This document shows, piece by piece, positions 44,598 through 55,693 of a DNA stretch of 64,000 bases. The notes beneath the pieces were generated by a model. It did no database searches, had not been told where the DNA came from, and was given only the letters and a program-made list of their open reading frames with translations. Source of the stretch: Hygrophila difformis (lineage: Eukaryota > Streptophyta > Magnoliopsida > Lamiales > Acanthaceae); assembly GCA_030278955.1 (NCBI GenBank), contig JAOANR010000001.1, positions 21,679,468 through 21,743,467 of the forward strand. The letters run 5' to 3'. Numbering within the stretch: the first letter of the stretch is position 1; each line of letters begins with the position of its first letter. The position numbers were made by a program, and so were the translations under genes.

Positions 44598-46883
44598 AAG
44601 GCATGGAAATCGGAATCCGGGAGCATAGGGGGATAGAAGTCCGAAAGAGAGGAGGAAAGGCACGAAGGATCGCACGACCCGCCCGGACCGAAGTCCAGGC
44701 GAGTGCCGCACGGTGGCCGCGCGGTAAAGGGGGAAAGGGCGCGCCACGACCGCGCCAACGGATAGATTCGCCGGTTGCGAGATTCACTCGCCCGAATCCG
44801 GATTTTCCGACTTCGGTTGAACACCTTTCGGCTCAAGACTCCCCAAGGCCGACCTTGGACGTCCCTAGGTCGTGCCTATCTATAAATAACACCTCTTGGA
44901 AGCCCCGAACACTTTTCAAAACCCTACGATACTCTCTATACACAAAACCTTAGATCCGGAAGTCATCGGAGGCACCAAAATGAAGCCGGAGACTGTTTGG
45001 ACGAATTCGGAAGTCTTCCGACGTCGTGGTAATTCTGATCCGTTCATCCATCTAGTTTTTAATTCAAAAACGAAACCCTAAATCTCTTCTTTTCTTCTCT
45101 ACACCCCGAATCGGATCTAGAACGAAGAACCCGGCGAACGGAAAGGATAAACACTGGACTGGAAGCCACGCCTCCAAAATCGACGATCTCGGATGATTAA
45201 GAATCTGTGAGTTGACACTTACATGATTTTGGGAGTAATTAAAACACGTAAAACTAAAAGCTTAATCAAAACTTTCGTAAATCTGTCAACATGTGATTTC
45301 TACCGACGCAGCGAATTTGTCTAATTTATCCGAACCTTTAAAAGTCTTCAAACGAAAAAACTTAAAACACAAAAAACGTTTCTAAGGCATAGATCTATCC
45401 CCTGTAAAATTTTTAGAATTTTTCGTGATGATTTGATACATGAAATCCACTCGAAACCGAACTGCTGAAACTTGAATCTTGAATTTCTTGATAGAACTTA
45501 GGTCTGATCTTGATGACGTTTTTGACATTAGTTTTAAGATGATTTAGATCTTTAGCCGAACATGAAAGTTGTAGACAAATGTCTTAAGAAGGTCTCTGTA
45601 AACTTTCATTAAGTTTGGAGTTGATTTGCTATGGTAGATCTTGATAATCTTGAACTGCTGTACGCGAAATTCGGACAGATTAATGATATGACGAAAATTG
45701 ACGTTTTTGACCTGTTTCGGTATCTCGGATTGAAAAAGTTAAATCTCGATGTTTCCGAGTCAGTGGTAAATTTTCGGAATTTTTGAACTTAAATCTGATT
45801 TTAAATAAATTTTAGAGTAAACAGCGGTTTACCGGGTCAAACCTTGAAATCTTGTTGAAACGGTGAAGCTGGGCTTTAAGGTATAAACGAGTAGAAGACT
45901 CTTTGAAATTAATACATGAAATCTGGAATTTAGGAAATCCCCTTTATAAACTTGATCTTTAAAATTAGGGGGTGAGTGCTCTGCAGGGTGCCCTCCTAAC
46001 GATTCATTTCGTGCCTTTATGGACAATGGTGACCCGCGCGAAAATTTGAGATATGATATTGCCAAAACGGCATGAGATATATGGCCTACACTCTCGTGAA
46101 TATCCATATGGGTTTCCCGAGGCTCCGGAGTAGTACTGGGTATGGCAGATACGGCTGCGGCCGTCGGTTTCCGGCTAAACTTGTTGATATCGCGATGCAA
46201 TCGTGAAACACTTGAAATTACTAAACGGGGATGTAATGGGGATTTAAAATTGAATTGGATTATTTATAGTTGTCATTTAAATTGTTAAATGCTTTGTTTA
46301 AATTAATTATGGCTTCATTTTTAAATTATGCTAAATGTATTGTTGTCTCGTGCCATGAAATATTATGCAAATTGGTTAAATAATTAAATTGAAGTATTTA
46401 TGGCATTATCATGTTTTTATGTAAATACTAAATTAATGGCTTTTAAACCCTACGATCATGCATGTGTTAACTTACTCAGCAAGTTGTGCTGACCAAACCG
46501 TGTATTTTTTCTTTTTCCTTACAGAGTATGTGGAACAGACATGAGCACGTTCATGCACGGGGGGACTTATATTTTGCAAAACTTATTATTTAAATTCTTG
46601 CATTAGTCGATAGAATAAACGGGCCTGTTTAACCCGTGTTTTGACCATGTCGGTCTTATTTACATTTCCGTTGCAATATTATACTTAAATATTATTTCCG
46701 CTGCATTATGATATTATTATTTTCGAGACTATATTGTATGGGCTGTTTGCAAATGTTTTAAATATTTTTAAATACTGAAATACCTAGCCTTGCATCCCTT
46801 TAGTAAGCCGGAGAAGCCGTGTCTTACTAGGGAGGTGTGGCGGTGACATCCCGACCTGGGTGACCAAAAATCGGGGTGTTACA
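44598..46883 (+). repeat. Element C 5' LTR (truncated)
   Basis: Aligns with element A's LTR from about 13,990 to 15,547 and then 24,018 to 24,826. The alignment confirms that element E inserted in A's LTR. Short frames here are not genes. Confidence 0.85.
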
Positions 46884-47111
46884 AGTTGGTATCAGAGCCC
46901 GGCTATTTTTAAACTATTATTTTTAAACTATTATTATTTTTAAACTACTATTAATATTTTGACTATTATTTTAAATTTTAAAAGTATTATTTCCATGGAA
47001 AAATTTTTATTTTAAAACCCATGGAAAAAATATATATATATATAGTGTATAAATTATTGTTGGGGGGAAATCATCATTTGCATTTGCATATTGCATCTCC
47101 TTTAGGTAAAG

Positions 47112-47226
47112 AACTTAGAATCTTGGCGAATTTCAACTTAGAATCTTGGGGAATTTTAACTTAGAATCTTGGCGAATTTTAACTTAGAATCTTGGCGAAG
47201 TTTAACCTAGAACCTTGGCGAATATT
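47112..47226 (+). repeat. Five 23-bp tandem repeats in the element C leader
   Basis: Unit AACTTAGAATCTTGGCGAAT plus 3 bases, repeated five times without gaps, with the last copy most diverged. A sixth start follows at 47,227. The array ends 25 bp before the ATG of the coiled-coil ORF and is not seen in element A. Confidence 0.93.
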
Positions 47227-47251
47227 AACTTAGATCTTTTGCTTGCGCTAG

Positions 47252-47587
47252 ATGGCTAGTCAAGATATGATGCACTTGATGATCAAAATGATGAAAGTTC
47301 ACCTTGATTCCCAACAAACCATAGAACAAATGAAACATCGTATGGCTCACTTGGAGGCAAATCTGCACCACATGGGTAACTTAAGAGAGGCGGATCATCA
47401 CCGCATAAACCAACTCGAACGCCAAGTCGAAACCCTCACTACACAAAACCTAATCCTGAAGGAACACATCGATGCTCATGGACAAGACTTGAACACCATC
47501 TTTGACGATCTACTGCCGCCAAGTTCGGAGGAGGAAGACCCGGAGGAGGATCCCGCTACCCCACTGGAGGACGTCTTGAGACGCTAG
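47252..47587 (+). CDS. Pre-gag coiled-coil ORF of element C
   Basis: A 111-residue frame between the primer site and gag. It begins with a Met-rich helix (MASQDMMHLMIKMMKVHLDS), continues as a heptad-like coiled coil (about residues 25-75, many Leu/Ile/His/Gln), and ends with an acidic tail (SSEEEDPEEDPATP). No known domain is recognised. Element A has a short, early-stopping relative at 25,347-25,433 with the same LMI...LESQQ pattern, which suggests the ORF was once a real part of this family. A structural or Gag-accessory role is a guess. Confidence 0.6.
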   Translation: MASQDMMHLMIKMMKVHLDSQQTIEQMKHRMAHLEANLHHMGNLREADHHRINQLERQVETLTTQNLILKEHIDAHGQDLNTIFDDLLPPSSEEEDPEEDPATPLEDVLRR

Positions 47588-47926
47588 GGATTCTATTTAT
47601 AGTAGATACTATTTTGCTAGGAAAATATTTCTACTTTTGTATACCTTCCCGCTTGTACTAAAATTTCTTTTAAGGAAATAAAATGCCCGATTTATTTATA
47701 ATAAATCAAAATATATATATATATATGTATATATAAAGTCTGGACAGATCTGTCCGACGAAAAAGAAAAAAAATCGAAATAAAATAAAATAAAACCCAGA
47801 AGCGTACGGCGCTTCTTAGTTCGATCGAGCACCACGTGCGAAATTACAAAACACCTACACATTTATAGAAATTGTTTAGACTATATGTTAATTTCACAAG
47901 TCCTAATCCACCCTATTTGTAACAGT
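47588..47926 (+). other. Spacer between coiled-coil ORF and gag
   Basis: AT-rich non-coding leader with a TATATA run near 47,711-47,735. Nothing else is recognised. Confidence 0.5.
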
Positions 47927-50900
47927 ATGGCACCCAGAGGAAGAGGAAGAACTCAACCCGCTCCCCAAACCACTACTGAAACACCTACAGAAAAACCCCC
48001 AAATGTCACGGAACCGGCTCAACCTGTAGAGGAACAACCCCAAGGTGCGCAGGACGCCCCCGCACCGAACAATGTGGGCGATCGTCTTCGGACGATAGAG
48101 GTGGTCTTGATTGCGCTAGGGAACGCGCAAGTCAACCAGGGCCAAGCTGCGGCGGTACCTCCGCCCCAAGCTCGCCCCAACTATCTGGCAATGGTGAATC
48201 CCTACCAGCCGCCCCACTACGCTGGTGAGGAGGATCCAGGTAAACTAGAGGAGTGGATCCGAACCTTCGACAAGCTGCTGGGAGCAGTCAAATGTCCGGA
48301 AGGAGAGAGAGTGCACGTCGCTTCGTACTACTTGGGAGGCGAAGCGGACGACTGGTGGCAGGCAACTCAAGCCAAGCTGACTGAAGATGACGAGCCCTAC
48401 TCTTGGGCGGAAATGATGGAACTACTCAGGGATCGATTCTATCCCTTGAGTACTAAATCGGCGATGTATGAGGAATTCCTATCGCTGAAGCAAGGAGGCC
48501 ATACTGTGCAGGAGTACTACACTCGTTTCAAGGAACTAGTAAGGTTCGCAAAAAGGCTAGTACCCACGGATGCAGAGAAAGCACAGAAGTTCGAGATGGG
48601 ACTGAACCTGTCTGTTCGCGAGGTGATCGCGGGGGTACACTACCCCGATTTGCAAGCTGTGTATGACCGCGCTGTGGCAGTAGCGCGTGTGCAACAACTG
48701 AAGAGAAGGGTGAGTGGGTAGTCCAGCAGGGGTCCCCAAGACAAGAGAAACCGGGAGGTGAGAAGCGAGAACAACACGGGAAGGAACGAACAGCGGAGAG
48801 GGTCGAATAGGCCACAATAAACCAACAATGGGAGGAGGTTTAACCAAGAAGAACCGGTACCACCCTGCTCAAGATGTGGACGACCCCATCTGGCGAGGGG
48901 ATGCCCTCAACAGGGCGCCTGCTTCCGATGTGGTCGAATGGGTCACATTCGTCGGGATTGCCGAACGAGGATGGAGAACATAACCAAGAGGGAAGATTTG
49001 GTCATGGGGCCGGAACAACCTCAGAACCAAAATGGGCGGAACGGAAATAATCAGGGGTATAGACCCCCTCAAAACCAATTTAGGCCGCCGAATCAGAACC
49101 AGAACCAACGACCTCCGCCACCGCAGAATCAAAACCAACAGCAAAATCAGCAGCAGAATGCGAATCAGCAGGGCAACCAAGGACGCCCTATGGGAAGGCT
49201 CGACGTGGTTAACCAAGCGGACGTGCCTGCACAAGGAGAAGTGATGGCAGGTACTTTTCATGTTTTGAATACACCCCTTAGAGTTCTATTTGATTCTGGA
49301 GCTAGTTGCTCAAACATAGCATCAAGGATAGTGCCTGAGTTAGATCTACCTAAGTGCGAGAGAATTAGCTTAGGAATTCAATTGCCTTCTGGAGAAGTAG
49401 TATCTTGCTCTAAACGATATAACAGAATTCCTATAGTGATAAAGAACGTAGAATTCTTCGCGAACTTAGTAGAATTTAAATTAAGAGACTTTGACATCAT
49501 ACTGGGGATGGATTGGTTATCCCAGTATAAAGCGGTGATCGAATGCCAAAAACAAAAGATCACCTTGTCAAAAAATAGGGGAAAGAGAGTTATCTTTTAC
49601 TCTCAGCCCCCTAAGAAGAGTAACAAAATCGTTAGTGCACTCAAACTAAGTAACATGATGCGTAAGGGGTATGAGCTATATACGTGCTACGTGCACAACC
49701 TTGAGGCGGAAGAGAATAAGGTTGACAGCATACCAGTGGTAAGAGAATACCCGGATGTGTTTCCTGAAGACATCCCGGGAACGCCACCTGAGAGGGATCT
49801 TGAGTTCACTATAGATCTCATCCCGGGCACAGAGCCTGTCTCAAAAGCTCCATACCGGATGGCACCACTGGAAATGAAGGAGTTAAAGGACCAACTCGAG
49901 GAGCTGTTAGGAAAATGGTACATAAGGCCGAGTACTTCCCCCTGGGGAGCACCGGTTTTTTATGTTAAGAAGAAAGACGGAGGATTACTTCTTTGCATAG
50001 ACTATCGAGGGTTAAACAAGTGACTATCAAGAATAAATACCCTTTGCCGAGAATAGAGGATCTATTTGATGAACTGAAGGGAGCTTCAGTATTCTCGAAG
50101 ATCGACTTACGGTCTGGGTATCACCAGTTGAGAATTGCTGAGAAAGACATTCCGAAGACGGCGTTCCGAACTCGATACGGCCACTACAAGTTCACAGTGT
50201 TATCCTTTGGTTTAACAAATGCTCCGGCAATGTTCATGAACCTCATGAACAATGTATTTCGAGAGCTGTTAGATCAGTGTGTAGTGGTGTTCATAGATGA
50301 CATCCTGATCTACTCGAAAAGTGAGGAGGAGCACGCCCAGCACTTGCACCAAGTGTTAGGGACCTTGCGAAAGAATCAACTATACGGCAAATTGTCCAAA
50401 TGCGATTTTTGGTTGAAGGAGGTAGCATTTCTAGGACATATAATATCCGCTGATGGAGTTTCAGTGGATCCGGCAAAAGTCTCTGCCGTAACTGAATGGG
50501 CAACTCCAAAAAGCCAAACTGAGATAAGGAGTTTCCTTGGATTAGTCGGGTACTATAGACGGTTCGTAAAGGATTTTTCGAAAATCACACGACCTTTGAC
50601 CCAACTACTGAAGAAGGGAGTAAAATACGTGTGGACAGAGGCTTGTGAGACAGCGTTTCAAGAGCTGAAGAAACGACTCACAACCACACCCGTATTGACA
50701 TTACCATCAGAGAATGGCGACTTCGAAGTTTACATCGATGCTTCGAAGGAAGGTTTAGGTTGTGTCTTGATGCAAGACTCGAGAGTCGTAGCGTATGCAT
50801 CACGCCAGCTAAAACCTCACGAGGAGAATTATCCGACACACGACCTGGAGTTGGCAGCGGTCGTTTTCGCTCTAAAGATATGGAGACATTATCTTTACGG

Positions 50901-51234
50901 GCGGAAGTGTCAAATGTTCACCGACCACAAGAGCTTGAAGTATATATTCACTCAGAAGGAGTTGAATTTGAGACAGCAAAGGTGGTTGGAACTTATTAAA
51001 GACTACGATTTAGAGATATCCTACCACGAGGGGAAGGCGAATGTGGTAGCCGATGCCCTAAGTCGGAAAACCCAACACGTGACGAACTCGTTGGTAATTC
51101 CGCCGGCATTGTACATGGATTTAGCGAGATTGGAGTTGGAACTTGTGCATCCGGGCACAGTGAGTGACACGATCAATACCATGATCGTAGAAACTCCAAT
51201 ATTGGATGAGATTAGGCTCGCCCAACCGGGCGAC
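47927..51234 (+). pseudogene. Gag-protease-RT-RNase H of element C, broken
   Basis: Gag starts at 47,927 (MAPRGRGRTQPAP). I prefer this to the in-frame ATG at 47,885 because it aligns with element A's Gag start. The frame has stops at 48,719-48,721 (TAG for GAG) and 48,818-48,820 (TAA). It continues through two zinc knuckles ([27 protein letters not shown]) and the protease ([14 protein letters not shown], near 49,290) into RT. A one-base deletion near 50,015 (in LNQVTIKNK) shifts it to the frame ending at 51,237, which carries [15 protein letters not shown] (near 50,290), RNase H ([25 protein letters not shown]) and the start of the RNase H-integrase linker. Element D cuts it at 51,235. Confidence 0.9.
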
Positions 51235-53798
51235 TGAAACTTTTGACAATTTCCTACACGAGTATTTTGTAAAATACCAAGTTCGAATTTCTTAATTGAA
51301 AAGAGTTATGATTCTGGGGAAATGGGTTTAAGGATATATTCCACTTTTTATTACTCATGTGGGGGACTTCGATCTCAAATGGTGTTGTGGAACTCCCCGG
51401 CATGAAACTTTTGACAATTCCATGCTATGGAGATCCTTGCCATGAAACTTTTGACAAGTTCCCACTATATGAGTATTTTCTGAAAATTAATAATCCCGGT
51501 TTTCAATTTTATTTAATGAAACCAATTTATGAAGATGGAGTTGGGATTAGGGATGTATTTATAGGTTGTCACGTTTTTATTACTCGTGTTAAGAAACTGT
51601 GCCCCCAAAAGCGCACGGTGTCAAAAATTGCAGTAATTTATAGTAAGACCGGATCGTTCACTGGAGGATGTGCGATAGAAGCAGGTCCCACGCCGTTTTA
51701 CTAGATTTTCCACTCGTATTGCTCGAATCGGTTTTGAAGTTGGACTAACAACTACATAACTGAATTTAATCTACAAAATAAGCTAAAGAACATGCTGATA
51801 TAATTCCACAAAAACAACAATAAAAAGCTGTAAATCTATGCTATAGTATCTATGAAGCTGATTCAAAATGCTGACAGAAAAGACAGGGAGAAAAAAATAA
51901 AGATTGGACAAGGTTTAGATAAAACATAATTAAACTTCCATTTTTATACATAGATCTTTGCTTGGGATAATCCTGTCAGGAAGCTAATTCTCATGCTCTC
52001 AGCACCATGTTCCCTTTAACAGACAGGTACTTACAGTGTGAGTTCACATGTTCTTAAGACCACAAGTTCTAAGATACCACAGATTCATAACTGCCCCGAC
52101 CAGGGTATGATATTTCATCTGTGGTGGTCAAGCAACACCTGTCAAGTCATTAGTTGAATTGCCAAGTACTGCTATCATTCCCCCGCGTCACACCCAAAGT
52201 TTCTAATCAAGCCCTGAATTATCCCTTAACTCTCAGTCCTAGTAGCAGTTAGAAGATCTAGAGACACATCCGATGACCTCTACGAAAGCAATTAAAAGAA
52301 AAAGCAGTAAAGAAAGCATTTAAAATCCTATCACTCGGAAGTTTCAAAAGCTTCGTACTGGTAGTAAAAGAAAGCCCCCAGTCAGGATGACTGGATGTGG
52401 ATCAAGATCCAAAATTTTGGTGAACCGCTCGCAGTGTTCGCTTCCTTCCGGGTGGTTATGAGATACAAACTAATGAAACGGACTAATAGGTTAGTTCGTT
52501 CTGGATGTACTCACTCAGGACTCAAAAATAGGCTTTGGCAGAAGAGGATAGTAGTTGAAAGAATACTCAACCCTATCTTAGAAAAAAACCAAGGCCTATG
52601 TATTGTTTCTCTAGAATTACCCATCACACTGTACTTGAATCCAAGTGGATCCCATCTCGGTGTGACAGTTAAGACTAAATTCCCAACACATAGAAATTTT
52701 GGAAAATAATAAATGTGAAAACCATTCCCTAAACAGGTACTAGACTCTCAATAAGAACACAGACCCTTTCGGTCTAGAAGAGACCTAATCGCTGACTCTG
52801 CGGTATCTATTTTTGTTAGAAGTTTAATATGCGGTATCTATTTTAAATCTAGACTTCTAATGTCCAAGGGAAGGATCCCAAAATATTATGGACCACAGTA
52901 GCTACATAATAATATCATGCATAAAGATATATGGAAGTGTAAAATTAATCAACCCAAAATATAATGGTGGGTTTAGACAGAACGCGTGACACAGAATGAG
53001 GTGGCCGTGAGGCCAAAAGGGTGGCAAAGTAATCAGGTGGATTGCAAACATCTGCTTTCCAACTTCCCAACTACTCGGATGGAGCGAATCTAGACAGCAG
53101 AAACCCTAAAATGGCAGTGTCGCTACCAGTTGGGCCCTTACTGTCTGCGAATTCTGACAAAAACCTACATGCTTCCTTTCAACAGTATTCATTAGCTAAT
53201 ATTGACAGATATTAACCAACTTATATTACAGATTGGAATTTGGGTTTAGAAATTAAGGCAAAGAGAATAAAACAGTATTTGGACAGTGATTAATCGGGTG
53301 GCTACTTCATTTCCCGGTGAAAGGACCGTTCGCCTGACCTCGTTAGTTATTATCCAAACCATGCAAAATAACAAACAGTAATTAATATACAAATTACGGG
53401 CTACTTCATTTCCCGGTGAGGGGACCGTTCGCTGACATTATTCTGTAATATCTCTCACTGTTTGTTCATACATCACGAAAAAGGATAGAATAAGATAAAA
53501 ATAAAGACAGTGCCTTGTATGAGAGACATTGGTTTCTCATGCAAGATTATAGAACCAGTCCATAATTAATGTCTTAAATAATCCTTCTCTCCATAATTAA
53601 TTACAGTCCGGATTATCTGCTTAATGCATTAAGGTTTTGTTTATAGAAAAATATTTTAGGGAGAATTGAACAAAGGTCCTTTAATCAAAGTAATTATCGA
53701 TCTTAATCATTGCTAATTATGATCTTTAATTATTGACTTAAGGGTTCAATTAATTAATGAAGAAATTGGAGAAATGGAAAATCTGGCAAAGCTGCCAA

Positions 53799-54430
53799 TT
53801 ACGACGCTATACAGATGTTACGACGCTATCCTAGGACAGCGTTGTGGGGATAGCGTCGTCATGGATTGGTGATAGAGGTAAAAATCTTGGTGTTTTAAAG
53901 AGATTATGTGCGACGCTATCAGTGGATAGCGTCGTAGTGTTGGTGTCGTACATGAGTTTAGAATTGAGATGCTACGACGCTATGCATGCCTTACGACGTT
54001 AAACGTGGTTTACATCGTAAGGTCTAGCGTCGTAGTGAGGAGAGATGGTTTTGAAAGAGGAAGAAGTTGCTACGACGCTATACACTAAATTACGACGCTA
54101 TCCTAGGATAGTGTCGTAGGTGTAGCGTCGTAGGTGGATTTTCTGAAGAGTTCGAAAAAGGGAAGGGTACGACGTTATGCACTAATTTACGACGCTATCC
54201 TAAGATTGTGTCGTGGTCATAGCGCCGTAGGTAGGTTTTTTTAATGAAAATGATAAGTTTTGGGGTCCTAGGACCTTAGAAAAAAATTACGACGCTATCA
54301 GTGGATAGCGTCATAGGTCTAGTGCTGTAGGGAAAAATTTTGTTCACATCCTGAAGTAACTACGACGTCAGACTCTGCCCTACGTCTCTATCAGTGGATA
54401 GCGTCGTAGGGCGGTTAGCGTCGCTAGCTA
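53799..54430. repeat. Palindrome array, element D LTR cluster 2
   Basis: About seven units built on the half-site TACGACGCTATCC and its inverse. Full units (half-site, gap of about 10 bp, full palindrome, about 6 bp, inverse half-site) lie at about 53,799-53,860, 53,972-54,034, 54,070-54,134 and 54,169-54,230. Shorter ones are at 53,910-53,951, 54,289-54,330 and 54,360-54,430. The layout is the same as in element B but the sequence is unrelated. Confidence 0.9.
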
Positions 54431-55082
54431 ACTCAGTTTGTGTTGTTGGTTGGGTAATGCAATCTATGCGATTGCAAACCCTGTTTTCAAGTTCATGGTT
54501 CATCAATGCAAGAACAGTAATGAAATAAGCGGAAAACAGTGGCTGAAATGCACAAAAACGTGACATAATAAGCTAAAAATACATACCCATGAACCACAAA
54601 CCCAAATAAGGGTTTTCAACCATAAAAGAATGCACAAGAACCAAAAATAAAGAAGGAAAACAGAAAATCCATTTGCAAAAGAAAATAAAATGACCGAATG
54701 GTCATTAAACCAAAAATAAAACAAGTAAATCCATGGAATCATTTCCATTTCATGTTTTTGGGACTCTTTGAAGCTTAACTTCCCATTTTTCATAAAATGG
54801 TTTGATAATACCCATCATTTGGGTATTTCAAACCTAAATAAGTGTTTAACAAAACTGAAATAAGAGAAAACAGTATGAAACTGGCTACACTAACTTGGAA
54901 ACATAAAGAAAACCACTAATCTAAACAAAATACAAACTAAATTAAGCTAAACTGCATGCATAATTTAAATAATACAAGAAAATAAATTCTAACTAACTAA
55001 CCTAACTACACACTGCTCAAGAACACCAGTTGCCTCCAAGTGTGGAATGTATGAAGTGACAAGACTAGGGAGTCAACACCTC

Positions 55083-55090
55083 TATATATA
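55083..55090 (-). promoter_or_regulatory. LTR TATA box of element D
   Basis: TATATATA, read as CCTATATATAGAG on the minus strand, about 600 bp into the LTR and about 60 bp after the first palindrome cluster. Confidence 0.6.
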
Positions 55091-55148
55091 GGCGAGAAAC
55101 CCTAGGCCCATAGGCCCCCAGGCCCTTGAATTTGAATTCTGCAGCTTG

Positions 55149-55404
55149 GTACGACGCTATACTCGGCTTCGTCGCTATCTTCATTACGACGCTATGGGTA
55201 CTGCGTCGTAGTCTTCCATCTCAAAACAATCTGTCTCCAAATGGACAGCTTACGACGCTATACTCCGTTACGTCGCTACACTTGAGTACGATGCTATGCT
55301 CGGCGTCGTAGTTCTTCCTTCAAGGTTGTCTTCATTTCTGCCTACGACGCTATACTCGACTACGACGCTATACATGCTCAGCGTCGTAGTTGTGGCTAGT
55401 GTCA
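55149..55404. repeat. Palindrome array, element D LTR cluster 1
   Basis: Three units with TACGACGCTAT half-sites at about 55,149-55,211, 55,252-55,312 and 55,342-55,404. On the element strand they lie just upstream of the LTR TATA box at about 55,085, so they sit in U3. Confidence 0.88.
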
Positions 55405-55693
55405 TAATTTCCTGGAATTGTCAGATTTTTGTGGGTTTTCATTTCTTTTCCCATCTTTTTTGTTTCCTTTTTCTTTTCTTTTCTTTTTCTCATGTTTTTG
55501 GATTTTTCTAACATAAATGTGTAATAAAATTACATATTTATGCATTTCTCATACCAGCTCAATATTTTTACTGATATGCATAAATCAGTCCAATTCTACT
55601 GCTTTTTATTTAATATAAGACCGGAATGCGATCAAATGCCCGTTTCAGACACGGAAATGGATTGAAAATAATGGACATTTCTGGCCATTATCA

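Larger units (their letters stand above)
44598..51234 (+). mobile_element. Element C: second Tekay/Del-like copy, 5'-truncated
   Basis: The LTR (from about 44,598) lacks roughly the first 400 bp relative to element A and ends GGGGTGTTACA at 46,883. It is followed by an initiator-Met primer site (TGGTATCAGAGCCC, from 46,887), 23-bp tandem repeats, a coiled-coil ORF, gag and pol to the end of RNase H. Element D interrupts at 51,235. It is less decayed than element A. Confidence 0.88.
51235..55693 (-). repeat. Element D 3' LTR (4.46 kb)
   Basis: Read on the minus strand it starts TGATAATGGCC at 55,693 and ends AAAAGTTTCA at 51,235, matching the element B LTR ends. It carries its own palindromic motif in two clusters, a TATA box (TATATATA, about 55,083-55,090), and a pair of TTTCACCGGGAAATGAAG-like repeats (53,297 and 53,399). 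The 3' end contains extra copies of the terminal sequence at 51,400 and 51,443. Plus-strand frames at 51,357-51,704 and 52,395-52,709 are antisense LTR sequence, not genes. Confidence 0.88.

Noticed and set aside
51357..51704. 115-codon ORF on the plus strand
   Set aside because: It is antisense to the end of element D's LTR and includes duplicated LTR termini; no domain.
52395..52709. 104-codon ORF on the plus strand
   Set aside because: Antisense LTR sequence of element D, with no recognisable domain.
53799..54430. Regularly repeated palindromes resembling a CRISPR array
   Set aside because: The units are palindromic half-sites with variable spacing inside a plant LTR. There are no cas genes and the setting is eukaryotic.
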